From Macrothele yani (Eukaryota; Arthropoda; Arachnida; Araneae; Macrothelidae), in the NCBI GenBank assembly GCA_039090855.1, contig CM077002.1:82030194-82094193 (forward strand): a DNA stretch of 64,000 nt, in the 5' to 3' direction. Of the stretch, positions 11,591-22,583 are shown piece after piece. The translations under genes and the position numbers were made by a program. Each line of letters starts with the position of its first letter. Within the stretch, counting starts at the first letter, position 1. The notes beneath the pieces were generated by a model. That model was not told where the DNA came from. It was given only the letters and a program-made list of their open reading frames with translations, and did not search any database.

Positions 11591-11996
11591 TGGAGCATAT
11601 ACGCTTCTTCAACCGACGGTTGGAAAGCGTAAAAAACATCTTTGTTTCTTATTAGGTGTTCTAATTCCCTGCATTTCTACCACTCCCTTGAAAAAGCCTC
11701 CCAATTACGAAAGAAAGCTTGGTGAATCTTTATGAATATTATGCACCACGAGAATAAACGAATTTACCACGCTATAAACGTTTCTTGAGTTTTTACAATT
11801 TCGTCTTTTAGCTGCGCTCAGAGGGGGGGGGAATGAACCAAGCAAAGACACCATAGAAAAATAGTACTGGTAATGCAAATCTTAGAAAAAACCCTCTTGG
11901 ATCTGAAGGGTACTTTAATTCTTAAAACCCTATCCTGGTTGTGTACCTGTTCACAGAATCATGAACTAAATACATTGGCCACGCCTTTCTCTTTGA
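11591..11996. other. No gene
   Basis: No gene or element was recognised. A G8 run lies at 11823-11831. Confidence 0.55.
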
Positions 11997-12205
11997 CGCA
12001 CCGGTGGCGCATTGCTATAAAAGTGCTGGCTTTTGACCATTCGTCCGAGATGGGCCTGGACTGAAATCGTGGTGAGGCTTGGATGTTGTGCTTGTTTTAT
12101 GGTACTGACACTCTTCCTAACCTGGAGCCAGTGACTCTTAATTAGTTACGAGCGTCAAGCCCATTGAATTTCTCATCTCGTTGTTTAACACCGAAACAAA
12201 CAGAA
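11997..12205 (+). mobile_element. tRNA-derived SINE, very diverged
   Basis: The head is CACCGGTGGCGCATTGCTA, then GACCATTCGTCCGAGATGGG, a damaged B box and a recognisable but mutated body ending in GTTTAACACCGAAAC with no clean poly(A). It is the oldest-looking copy of the family in the window. Confidence 0.72.
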
Positions 12206-12994
12206 AACTACCTTTCTCACGAGTTTTCTCCCTGAATTTGCCGCTTGTGAGCGACAAAAGTACGACTTCATATGGAAATATGCTATATTTGCATAATAGC
12301 AAATCTCTGAATCATCTTAACGCTGATTTTCACATAACTCTTTTTGCTTTCTGATAAGTCGTATAGAAAAGCAAGACTTTCCACTCTTCTTAGGCAGAGC
12401 TTATATCAGTAGGCGGAGTTCGCAGTAGTAAGTGTCTTAATTTTCTGAATGTGGTACGCACTTCAGTTCATACATTAATGCAAGAACACAATGTATTAGA
12501 GTTCATATATTAATACAAGCACACAGGTACTTTTAGAAGACTATACTTTTAATGGTTATACTTCACATCGTTATTCCAACCTCACACTAATCGGCCTTTG
12601 TAATTCTGATGTACAGTACGTAATACATATATATGACACAGATTCGATATATGTATATATATGATTTGATACAAGTAAATCATACATATTTGACATAATA
12701 AACTTTGGATGCACTTCCATGTCTGACCTGCGTCGTCTGCTGCAACAAAACAACGCGAAATCACGGGTAATACGACGTTTCCCGAGAGATATAGTGCTGT
12801 CATCTATCAGGCGACATGAGAAACACAGCGTGTGGTGTATTCACGATACGAATGTTTCTGAGGTATTCTGGCTGTCCCTTAAAAGCGCCTTTCGTGACGA
12901 ATGATTTTGTTCGTATTCTGAAACATTTACAGGGACGGTAGAGACGTGTGTCGTGCAGAATTAAGACCTGACTTTCTGGCATATAATTGAATAA
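12206..12994. other. No gene; AT-rich
   Basis: No gene was recognised. AT-rich sequence with several short TATATA runs between 12625 and 12665. Confidence 0.5.
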
Positions 12995-12995
12995 A

Positions 12996-14117
12996 TTATT
13001 TACGTCCAGGAAAGAACTGTTTTATGATCAGAATCCTCAAAGCAATGTTCTGATGAAAGACAACAGTTCCGTCGGAATAAATATTCCCCAGTATGGTCAG
13101 CCAAATGAAATTTGTGAGTTCCATCACTAAGTTTGAGTTTGAGAGGTCACCAGTTGCTCTCAGCACCTTGGGTATGAGCCACAAAGTACATTGAGTGATT
13201 AACTGTGAGATGTTCGTATCCACGGCTTCCGAGTAACGATATGCAGCCCACTGATCTGTCGTTACTGTAGTTCGTGGTTGTACATGTTTATGTATGAGCG
13301 GCAGCAATGTGCTCGCAGACCTGTCATTCTCAAGACAGATCTCGACCCTGAATCGCTCGGTATCACGTTCAAAGATACCAAGGATCCAGTGACGTAACTA
13401 GCACAACGTGAGCTCCCGCGCAAGATGTACTTCAGCGCCTCTAAGCACAGTAATTTTCCCAGGATTTCGAACAGGGGGGAGGATGCATTTTTCGCTATGT
13501 GTGTGTGGTGGTGGTTGGGGAAGGGTGGGGGTTAGGAAATCAGGGAGAGTGTCTGCAAAAGTAATATTGGTACCTAGAGCCCTGTAGTTTTAACTTTTTA
13601 AGTAATAGATTTGGCAATGCGTTTAATTAGTTCGTCCAAAACTAAAATAAATCACTTGAATAAATCATCCTCTTACACATGGAAGATCTGCGGCTGCTGT
13701 GAATAAATGTTGACACCTGTCGTGCACGTAATCCTAGGTAACTGACTGTTTTCCCATATCCCTCACGGGGAATTCCACTGTGGCCTCGCGCTTTTCCTAA
13801 GCTGCGCAGAGAGAGGACGATTGGAGAGCGATCGTATTATTTACAACCCATGCAGAGCAATCATATTACAACCCGAAGAGCCGAACACTTTCAATCTGTA
13901 GGAAATTCAGTGTTTTAAAAGTGATACTAGACATTTATTTAGGCAAAGCTAAACATATCTTAAAGCAAAATATAAATCTTTGGGTTAATTACTGTGCGTG
14001 TTCGAATTTTTTCATAAAACTGTAACTGGCAGCTGCTGTATGTCCCTCCGTTACCTGAGCCTACAGCTCGGGGGTGGTAGTTACGCCACTGCAAGGATCG
14101 AGGCTCCCCATGTCTCA
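12996..14117 (-). pseudogene. Merlin/IS1016-like transposase remnant
   Basis: This is a decayed DDE transposase of the Merlin (IS1016-like) type. On the minus strand, starting right of the inserted element, it reads GASILGIFERDTERFRVEIC, LPLIHKHVQPRTTVTTDQWA with the acidic position in TDQW, and then, after frame changes, AHTQGAESNW. The last corresponds to the conserved H-T-x-x-x-E-x-x-W block. It ends HCFEDSDHK in one frame and FFPGRK in another. The frame is interrupted by the hAT-type insertion at 13387-14091 and by several shifts. A second, internally deleted copy lies at 54674-54895. The family call rests on the block order and is moderately certain. Confidence 0.65.
13387..14091. mobile_element. 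Non-autonomous hAT-type element
   Basis: This is a 705-bp element without coding sequence. It begins CAGTGACGTAACTA, ends with the near-complement TAGTTACGCCACTG, and is flanked by a perfect 8-bp duplication CAAGGATC (13379-13386 and 14092-14099). The 8-bp duplication and CAGTGGCG-type ends fit the hAT superfamily. It lies inside the Merlin-like transposase remnant, so it is the younger of the two. Confidence 0.85.
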
Positions 14118-14134
14118 AGTGCAAGGGAAGAGTG

Positions 14135-14859
14135 AATGGACGATGTCATCGCTCTATCCACGTTATTTTATAAACAACGCATAGCAACTGAAAAATTGTA
14201 TTCCGGCACTGCTGGGATCGAACCCCAGAACTCTCGATAACTAGTCGAGTGCGTTCGAGTTTACGCTACAGCGCCAACAATTCTCAGCGCCATGCGTGGT
14301 TTATCAGTCAGCATCTGACTACACGAATACGTATTGATGGTCTCAGCAACTGAGATGTCGTCATTTGGTGGTATTTTAACGCAACAGCTATTTAATTGCA
14401 GCTGATAAATTCAAAGGGCGATAGCAGTGCCGGAATACAATTTTTCAGTTGCTATGCGTTGTTTATAAAATAACGTGGATAGAGCGATGACATCGTCCAT
14501 TTACATTATCTCCACGTATTTAATATATATTAACCATTTCTATCGCCCTTTGAATTTATCAGCTGCAATTAAATAGCTGTTGCGTTAAAATACCACCAGA
14601 TGACGACATCTCAGTTGCTGAGATCATCAATACGTATTCGTGTAGTCAGATGCTGACTGATAAACCACGCATGGCGCTGAGAATTGTTGGCGCTGTAGCG
14701 TAAATTCGAACGCACTCGACTAGTTATCGAGAGTTCTGGGGTTCGATCCCAGCAGTGCCGGAATACAATTTTTCAGTTGCTATGCGTTGTTTATAAAATA
14801 ACGTGGATAGAGCGATGACATCGTCCATTTACATTATCTCCACGTATTTAATATATATT
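14135..14859. mobile_element. Inverted SINE dimer with one 12-bp target duplication
   Basis: The composite is flanked by a perfect 12-bp duplication AAGGGAAGAGTG (14123-14134 and 14860-14871). It contains a minus-oriented unit (to about 14423), a plus-oriented 3' fragment (14424-14530) and a full plus-oriented unit (about 14531-14859). The unit is about 325 bp. It carries a tRNA-like region with A-box-like TGGCGCTGTAGCGTAAA and B box GGGGTTCGATCCCAGC, then a tail ending CACGTATTTAATATATATTA. This is a different SINE family from the dominant one. The single duplication around all parts implies insertion as one unit. Confidence 0.8.
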
Positions 14860-14871
14860 AAGGGAAGAGTG

Positions 14872-15156
14872 CTCAGATTTTCCTGAAACGTGATTCCTTT
14901 GACACCTGAATTGTCTATAACTATGAAACCTATGGTCTCTGAGAGTCATTGAATGACCTTCCTAACATGTTCTACTGGTTGGAATCAATTGCTCCAGCTC
15001 ACACCACGAAACACAAGTCTCCTCATCCTGGGAAACGTCTTGGAAAAAGCGCTTCCAATGATTCCACATAGTAAAAACGCAACTAGAAGGAACAACAACA
15101 GAAGAAACACGAAGCAGCACTTACAGAATCAGGGGCAACACAAGAAAACAATATTT
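14872..15156. other. No gene
   Basis: No gene or element was recognised. A short open frame at 14953-15195 runs into the downstream SINE and is not considered real. Confidence 0.5.
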
Positions 15157-15373
15157 GCTGCCCGGTGGTGCAGTGATCTAAGCGATGGCTTTTGATCATT
15201 TCTCCGAGATGGGTCCGGGTTCGAATCCCGGTGAGGCATGGATGCTGTGGTTGCCTTACGGCGCTTTCTCTCTCCCTTCCCTGGAACTAGTGGCCCTAAA
15301 TTAGGGACGGAAGACTGCTTATAGCCCGTAGAGTAGCTCACGGTGGTCATTAAACCTCCAATCAAAAAAAACA
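15157..15373 (+). mobile_element. tRNA-derived SINE, older subfamily
   Basis: The head is GCCCGGTGGTGCAGTGATCT, then TAAGCGATGG, an intact B box (GGGTTCGAATCCCGG) and GTGAGGCATGG. The body is complete and it ends TTAAACCTCCAATC plus A-rich sequence. Confidence 0.87.
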
Positions 15374-15709
15374 AGATTTAAACACAAATAAGCGAACTGA
15401 CTTCACGCATGGCACAAACGGCGGTGACGTAAAGAAGTTACTAGCAAAGACCTTGGAGGAGAATAAACATGAAAATACCTAGCTACTTCCGTCAGTGTTT
15501 GAAAACCGTGTACCGCCATTAGCTATGACGGAAAGCTGTTCATGAGTATACGCCGGTTGCGTACGTGTTGCAAATCGTGATTTAAATAGTTGTTATAAAT
15601 AGTAAATATGGTCAGGTTTGGGTCAGTTACTGTGTTAGATATGGATGTAACACTAAGGCGAATGCGGTTGACATAAAGAACGGATCGTCAGCCCCTTTTC
15701 ACAAGTAAG
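15374..15709. other. No gene
   Basis: No gene or element was recognised. Confidence 0.5.
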
Positions 15710-16159
15710 TTAAGGTGGCTCCACCTAAAATCTCTACCTTATGTTTCCAATGGTAAAACTTCTGTACATATTTTCTTCGCAATGAATGAATGTATTCCCA
15801 TGGATTAAACTTTGCACATCGATAAAACTAACTTTAAGTTATAGCATGGGATACTTAATACTTGCTAAACCATAACCATAATTATATTAAAAATCAATCA
15901 TTTTTCTTTGAGTAATGTTCAGACCTGTTAATAGATGTCGCGACCTGTACATTGATGACTTCAGTAGACAAACAAATGTTGGATTGCTTAATTATGATTA
16001 TGTTTTAGTAAGCATTAAGTATCCCATGCTATAACGTAAAGTTGGTTTTATCGATGTGCAAATTTTCATCCTTGGGGATACACTAATTGCGAAGAAAATA
16101 TGTACAGAAGTTTTGCCATTGGAATTATAAGGCAGAGATTTTAGGTGGAACCACCTTAA
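15710..16159. mobile_element. Palindromic MITE, TTAA-flanked, copy 2
   Basis: The ends are TTAAGGTGGCTCCACCTAAA at the left and the near-complement at the right (TTTAGGTGGAACCACCTTAA). Each tip holds a small GGTGG-CCACC hairpin. The inner sequence (TTCCAATGG, TTGCACATCGATAAAACTAA, ATGGGATACTTAATA) is mirrored on the right. It is non-coding and TTAA is present at both edges. Confidence 0.82.
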
Positions 16160-16551
16160 ATGTTTTGCTCATTGTTGTTCATAATGTCTTTGGCTGTAAT
16201 TGCACAGATGATGCTTTTTACCAGTATGAAGGAATATATGTTTTAGGTATGAAGGAATATATGGACATTACATCATGTTCAATATAATAATTATCTATAG
16301 AACAAGGTTTTTTGGTTTGAATATAGGACTGTTAACAATTTTTGAACACCCTGTCTTGTTCATTTCAATTTTTTGTATTCCATGTTCAAAAGTCAAACCT
16401 TGAAACATATGTTCGGCATCCAATTAGTCACATTTGGGGCCTAAGGATTGTTTAAAATTGAGGTTTTCGGACATGGGATACTGAAAATATTAAAAACTGT
16501 GTGTTTCGAGACATCCGAATTTCTAAATTGTGCATGGCAGACCTTTTGCTC
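16160..16551. other. No gene
   Basis: No gene was recognised. The small open frame at 16448-16669 overlaps the palindrome that follows and has no coding support. Confidence 0.5.
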
Positions 16552-16971
16552 ATCTTTCCAAAAGAGCTGGAGCGTGCAAAAGATGCTTACGAAAGATAGC
16601 CTTGGAGGCTTTTCATCATATTTTGGGCAATCTTATTCAAAAAATGTGATTAAAAATTTAAATCCATAAGAGAAAATATTTTCCAACTGATGTTTTTCAG
16701 CAAATTAAAAAAAAATGTAAGGGAATGAATATATTTCATCTTTCCACAGGGAAGGAACAGCATGCCACTTTTCCGTGTGGAAAGATGAAATATATTCATT
16801 CCCTTACATTTTTTTTTAATTTGCTGAAAAACATCAGTTGGAAAATATTTTCTCTTATGGATTTAAATTTTTAATCACATTTTTTTAATAAGATTGCCCA
16901 AAATATGATGAAAAGCCTCCAAGGCTATCTTTCGTAAGCATCTTTTGCACGCTCCAGCTCTTTTGGAAAGA
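16552..16971. repeat. 420-bp near-perfect palindrome
   Basis: Arms of about 195 bp read CATCTTTCCAAAAGAGCTGG at the left outer end and the exact complement at the right outer end. They match through to CAGGGAAGGAACAGCATG at the centre. Only a few mismatches and small indels are visible, for example CAAAAAATG against its partner. A third, clearly diverged partial copy of the right arm follows in direct orientation at about 16985-17110. No target duplication was recognised. Confidence 0.85.
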
Positions 16972-18558
16972 TTATATAAATTATTACCCTACTTTTTTTT
17001 TAATTTGATGAAACACACCAGTTGGAAACAAATATGAATTCTGGATTCAAAAATTTTTAATCGTATTTTGAATTAAATTGCCAGAAACGTGGTGAAAAAC
17101 ATGCGGAAACTTTCTCCGCTTCTCTGGACAGTGTATCAACAACGTCCATTGAACATTTCAAAGTTCGTCTCATCTCGGAAACTAGAAATATACATCATTT
17201 GTGATCTCTGAAAGCTAATTCTTATGTGACTTTCAAGATTCTTTGGTTTAAGGTGGATCCACCTGAAATCAAAAAGTTACATTTTCCCAATAGATGGCGC
17301 AGAAACTCAAGGCTGTTTTCTGACGTAATGGTTCAAGCACGCGTCAGTCTAGCACGTTGTCCGTATTCACTGTGACCCCTCCTCTCTCTTACGGGATGTT
17401 GTGCACCCCAGGAGAATGGTCACATGGTCTAATGCCTAGAAAAATGGTGCAGAGATTACAATAGGCAATCTCTTATCCCCAGGCGTTGGTGGGTCTTTTT
17501 CGCACCACGCGAGATCCCCGGCTGTTTCTCGCAGTCAAATATTCCCATTCAAGTGAATTTGAATGAGTGTGAAGAAGATAAAAGACGGAGTTTCGGCTGC
17601 AGAAAAAATATGTTTCGCTATCGTAGGGTCCATGGTCTAAACTCTAAAATAATTATTTCAAAACAACTCCATCTGTTCGCAAGTTCTCAAATATTTCTTT
17701 AGCAGACAGTCTTTACTGCAAAACGCTGCAACGGAGGTGCTTTTGTTTTGTTTTTTATCAGTCCTGTCCGTCTGAAGGTACAATAATTTTGCACATTGGC
17801 TTACAGGGCGATCGACCTCGAGAATAGTACAAACAGTATACGGCAAAATTAGTGAAATATGATGCATAGCAGCAGAATTTTGAAATTTGTCTCGCTAGCC
17901 AGCTGACTTGTGTCAACGAGTAATAACTCGTGGATGGGGAACATTGAAACTTCGTATTTAGAACCATATATGAAGATATTTGTTTTTTGCTTCCGAGTCG
18001 CAATTTTTAAATTGGATAAAATTTATGTGCTTGCATTAAAATTTCGGTATCATTCCACCTTATGCAAGCGCAAAATTTTTATTCCGCGCATTTTCGTAAA
18101 AAATCAAAAACCAAAAAAAAACAAGAAATTGAATTTGCAGCACTGTCAAAGCACTCATGGCCGATCTTTTTATACTGTTCTGTCGCTTTCCAACCATGGT
18201 TGAAAAACTGTTTGTGCTCTGGATTTTTTCGTCCGTAAAATAACTCACGTAAAAAATGACTCGCGTTCTGCAGAATTTTAGTACTCGTCAAATAAAAAAA
18301 AAGTCGGGTCATAGGACCGGGATTCGTTCTTCCTACATGTTGCATAAAACCAACGCTCGCCGACCAACCGTATAAAGCGAAAAGTCATCAAGAATTTTTT
18401 TCTTTATTTCAGAAAATCAAAATCAGGTTTCCAGCCATACCAAATTCTGCTGCCCCCATTTTGAATATTCAACAGCCCACTGAGGATCAAATAGTGCGCG
18501 AAATGAAGAGGGGGAGGGGCAAAAACATGTGACGACTTGGGGTTTGAAACATAATATA
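16972..18558. other. No gene; one MITE-like tip
   Basis: No gene was recognised. At 17250-17270 a tip TTTAAGGTGGATCCACCTGA resembles one end of the TTAA-flanked MITE family, but no second end was found. The remaining sequence is AT-rich. Confidence 0.5.
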
Positions 18559-18902
18559 CACCGATGAGTCATTACATTATGACCACCCACAGCCTAGAGA
18601 AATGAGCGCGCCTGGAGAACAACAGGGGCGCAGGTGAAGTTCACAGAGCAGTACATATACACTGCCGGAAAGTGAAAAAAGAACACCAAGAAGGAATTGG
18701 CGGACGATCATGAAATTTACATATGTTAATGGGGTCGAGTTTACGTAGGTGTGATGTTAATTTCGGGACCAACCGGTGAGCGCGTACGCCACAGCACGTC
18801 ATAATATGCAAATTATCGTCGGTGGTATTTAAGGAGTACGGCGAAGTGAATGTAATCAGTCGTCGGCGTACGGACACGTGCGAAGACCCTGAAGAAGCTG
18901 CA

Positions 18903-19922
18903 ATGCCTGGATATGGAAGACGTGTACGATTTCAGCGGTTATCGGACTTTGAGCGAGGTCTTCTAGTAGAACTCCGCGAGGCCGGGTGGTCGTATCGTCG
19001 TATTGTGGAGCGAATTGGACGGGAAGTATCTGTGGTGGTACGATGGTTGCGTAGATGGTCTGAGGAACATTCCCACACGAGAAGACGTGGAACCGGGAGT
19101 CACAGACGGACTGATGAACGGACCGATCGACGCACAAGAAGAGCGGCGTTGTCAAGCAGAACATCCACTGCGACGCTAATCCGAGCTGCCGTTGCACCTG
19201 AGGTGACTGTGCGAACAATCCGCAACCGTCTACTGGATGCAGGACTACGTGCACGTGTGCCTCTGGCATGTGTACCTCTGACTCCAGCCCAACGTCAGGA
19301 ACGGCTGCAGTGGTATCTCCAACGTCTGTACTGTACAACGCAATGGCGATCTGTCGTGTTCAGCGATGAAAGCAGATTCTGCTTGGGAGCCTCCAATGGC
19401 CGTATGCGTGTTCACAGACGCACAGGGGAGCGTCTCCACCCTTCCTGCATCCGCCAGCGACACACAGGGCCTACACTTGGTCTCCTGGTGTGGTGAGCAA
19501 TCAGCTATCACTCCCGTACACAACTAGTGTTTGTACTGGGTACGTTAAACAGCACCTCCTACATCAACAACATCATTCATTCAAGGTCGGTCCATCGTGG
19601 TGTTTTCCAGCAAGATAATGCACGCCCACACACGGCACGTGCAACGCAGCATGCACTTCAGGGTGTGAGACAACTTCCATGGCCTGCACGTTCACCGGAT
19701 TTGTCCTCCATTGAGCTAAGTCGTTGTCCCATAAAATCCCACGCTGTGGGATTTTCTGGGACAACGACTTATCCGGTCTCCACGACCATCCCCGATTTAC
19801 GCGTCCAGGTTGAGGATGCTTGAAACTCAATACCCCAAACTTACATCCAACATCTGTACGACAGACTCCATGCCAGAATTGCACAGTGTGACGCAGTTCA
19901 TGGCGGTTCAACCTCGTACTAA
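18903..19922 (+). pseudogene. Tc1-like transposase, broken by a hairpin duplication
   Basis: The start ATG at 18903 gives MPGYGRRVRFQRLSDFERGL and a helix-turn-helix ending VVVRWLRRW. The frame is open to a TGA at 19494-19496 just after LLVW, where other family members read glycine. Beyond it the same frame gives GTLNSTSYIN, a small deletion, FQQDNARPHTAR and SPDLSSIE. At that catalytic glutamate a 25-nt inverted duplication breaks the frame (see 19718-19770). The expected C-terminus continues in another frame and ends near HGGSTSY with a stop at 19920-19922. Confidence 0.88.
19718..19770. repeat. 53-bp hairpin inside Tc1 transposase
   Basis: Two 25-nt arms beginning AAGTCGTTGTCCCA are separated by a 3-nt loop and differ at one position. 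The right arm is genuine transposase sequence (WDFLGQRL). The left arm is its inverted copy, placed directly after the catalytic glutamate codon. Confidence 0.9.
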
Positions 19923-20133
19923 CCATGTTACATAGAAATGTTATTTTTCAGTTTACCAGCAAATACAGCTGTATTTTGCCATAATGTTTTGATCACGTTA
20001 TCCTTTGTATTCCGTTATTATGCTGTATAAATTTCGTTGGAATCAGACGTCTTCTTCTTGGTGTTCTTTTTTCACTTTCCGCCAGTGTACAACCCGAGGA
20101 CCGGCTTTCGGCTAGTAGAGTGTTCGGAGTCAG

Positions 20134-21170
20134 AATGAGAAAAGCTGCCGATTTATCGGAGTTTTATAAAGGACAAATTGGGATGGCACGGCGCCTCGGA
20201 ACTACGATCTCTGAAGTGGCGCGGCTTGTGGGTTGTTCACGTGTTGCTGTGTAGTGAGTGCGCATCAAAAGTTGTGCACAGATGGCCAAACGACAAACCG
20301 TTGTCCAGCCGTGTGTCGTCTGCAGCTCATTGATGCCAGGGGAGCGGGGAGTGTCGTACATTGTTCACGTCGACCGCAGGGCCACAGTGCAACAAATCAC
20401 CCGCAACTACACAGTGGCGATCAGGGAAATGTGTCACAGCACACAGTTCATTGCAGCCTTCTGCGCATGGACGTGCTTAGCCAAAGACCCAGACGGATTC
20501 CCATTCTCACTCCACGTCATCGCTAACAACGCATGAAATGGGCCCACGATCATCGAGATTGGACCGTGGATGATCGGAAGAAAGTGGCCTGGTCTGACGA
20601 ATCAAGATTCCTGGTGCATCACGTAGCCGAGCGCAGATACGCCGATTACCAACGGAGATTATGGCACCTGAATGCACAATTGGGTAGAAACAGGCCGGCT
20701 GCATCGGTGTTATGCTGTGGGCGATATTTTATTGGGACACTTTAGGCTCCATTTCCCCAACAGCTCAATCCCTGACCTGAACCTCGTTGTGGACCATACC
20801 TGAAAATCGTTGCGGACCATGTTCACTCATTCATGGTAACTGTGTTCCCTTCTGATGATGGCCGTTACTAGCAGATAATGCGCTATGCCACACTACCATA
20901 ATCGTCAAGGAGTGGTTCGAGGATTATGCTGGTGACTTTCTGTTAATGCCTTGGCCTCCAAATTCACCTGACATGAACCCAATCGAACATTTGTGGTTCG
21001 ACTAGGAAAAGCGGTTCGCGCTAAATTATCACCACTCCAAAATGTATGGGAACTGGAAGACCTGCTGTTGACATTATGGTACCAGATACCCCAGGATACC
21101 TATCGCCACCTCACCGAATCGATGCCTCGCCAAGTGGCCGCTGTTTAGGGGGTAAATGGGGTTCTATAGC
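20134..21170 (+). pseudogene. Tc1/mariner transposase (DD36E), decayed
   Basis: The start at 20134 gives [20 protein letters not shown] and a helix-turn-helix ([13 protein letters not shown]) before a stop. Later fragments in shifting frames give RRATVQQITRNY, KWAHDHRDWTVDD, VAWSDESRF (first aspartate), LADNALCHTTIIVKEW (second aspartate) and SPDMNPIEHLW (glutamate). I count 36 residues between the second aspartate and the glutamate, the spacing of the DD36E group. At least two stops and several shifts rule out function. Its N-terminal end lies just right of the nested Tc1, so that insertion hit only the 5' non-coding part. Confidence 0.82.
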
Positions 21171-21570
21171 TTATTAGGTGGGTGGTCATAATGTAATGGG
21201 TCATCTGTGTAAAGTTTCCGTAATTTCCTATTTTCTTAATTCATGTAATTCTTAATAAAAAGATGTTTATAAGCTGCAACTCAACAAAAGAATTTCAGGG
21301 TTTATAAATTATAGGTCAACAAATTCTCTGCGAGCATGTGCAACAAGAGAAACCTGTCCGGAAGGAGGGATGGTTAATACCTAAAATACAGAGGGTGAGT
21401 CGAGAGTTTAGCAATATTTCCATAAACGCATGTGCTGCGGTAAGTATGTCACGTATTTACACTAGTTCAAGTCGTGCACTGCAGTCAGTCGAAAGAGATA
21501 TAAAGTCGTAGTCGTTGCTCTGAACAGCATTGCATGTCAACGTTCTGTTTGTGGTTGGGACGCCTAAAAG

Positions 21571-22583
21571 ATGAACAGCTACAACCGGCTAATTAGGGAA
21601 CATTTTGCTTTACGAGTTTGATCTCGGCCATGACGCTGCTCAAGCAACATGAAACATTTGTCATGCGTATGGGGAAGGTTCCGTGGACCACAGCACGGCA
21701 ACCAGATGGTTCAAGAAATTTCGCTCAGGTGACAGAAACCTCGACGAACAGCCAAGATCAGGTAGGCCGCGTACCGTGGCTTCGGAGGCCGTAGAGGCAA
21801 ATCCGACAACCAGCGATCGGAGGTTAGAAGGCAATCTAAGCATATTACAGATCACCGTCTTTATTCACCTTCAGGACCTCGGTAAGGTCTACAGGAGCTG
21901 CCACATTGTCCCTCGCGAGAACTGACGCCAGCTGAAGCAAACCACCGAGTAGAAGTGTGCATGAAACTCCTAGAAAACCCGTGCGATGTATGTTTCATCA
22001 AGAGAATTGCTACGTGTGATGAAATGTGGCTCTATTTGCGGAATGCTAACGCACAACGGCAGTGGTTGAGTCCGGGCCAGCTTCCTGAATCTGTTGCCAA
22101 AAGTGGGCGCTTCGAGAACAAGGTGATGCTCAGCGTCTGGTGGAATTTCGAGGAGATAATCCATTACGATTTTGTTCCAGACGGTCTGACAATCAACGCC
22201 AACCTCTACTATGAACAGCTGGAGCGGATATATGCCGTTTTGGAGGAGAATTACCCGGTACTGATGAATAGAAAGCTAGCTCTCCTACAGCAAGAGAACG
22301 CTCGGCCTCATACCGCGCGAATGACCCGGGCAAAACTCCAGGAACTTGATGGCATTGAACTGATGCCACACCCAGCATATAGTCCAGATCTTGCCCCGTT
22401 GGATTGTCATTTGTTCGGGTCCATGGCCCACTTTCTTCGGAAGCGGCAGTTCAACAACCAGAAGGAGATGGCAGTTGGGGTGGAGTTACTCGCCGAGGTA
22501 TCGAAGAACTAGCAGACAGATGGCTAAAGATCATTGCGCTCGGCCATCCACTGCCCTCCAAGACCGTAGCTAGTAAATTCTAG
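21571..22583 (+). pseudogene. mariner transposase (DD34D-type), decayed
   Basis: The start at 21571 gives MNSYNRLIREHFALRV before a stop. Shifted frames restore the mariner N-terminus (HAYGEGSVDHSTATRWFKKF, then SGRPRTV). The catalytic region is open at 21955-22512: ATCDEMWLY (first aspartate), LLQQENARPHTAR and YSPDLAPLDCHLFGSM (last aspartate). The second catalytic position reads glutamate in place of the aspartate normal for QQDNARPH, so even the open part would be inactive. The expected end (VASKF, stop at 22581-22583) is in another frame. The flanking inverted repeats were not identified. Confidence 0.85.

Larger units (their letters stand above)
18660..20087 (+). mobile_element. Tc1-like DNA transposon C, nested
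   Basis: The inverted ends are CACTGCCGGAAAGTGAAAAA and, as complement, CACTGGCGGAAAGTGAAAAA, both continuing into GAACACCAAGAAG. TA duplications lie at 18658-18659 and 20088-20089. It is inserted into the 5' region of the DD36E element. The inner AACACCAAGAAGG is shared with Tc1 element A at 4689-6146. Confidence 0.9.
18559..21209 (+). mobile_element. Tc1/mariner element with DD36E transposase, split
   Basis: The inverted ends are CACCGATGAGTCATTACATT at the left and, as complement, CACAGATGACCCATTACATT at the right. Both continue TATGACCACCCAC, and both are flanked by TA (18557-18558 and 21210-21211). The element's own length is about 1.2 kb once the nested Tc1 at 18660-20087 is removed. 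The transposase (from 20134) is decayed, and its catalytic spacing fits DD36E. Confidence 0.88.
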
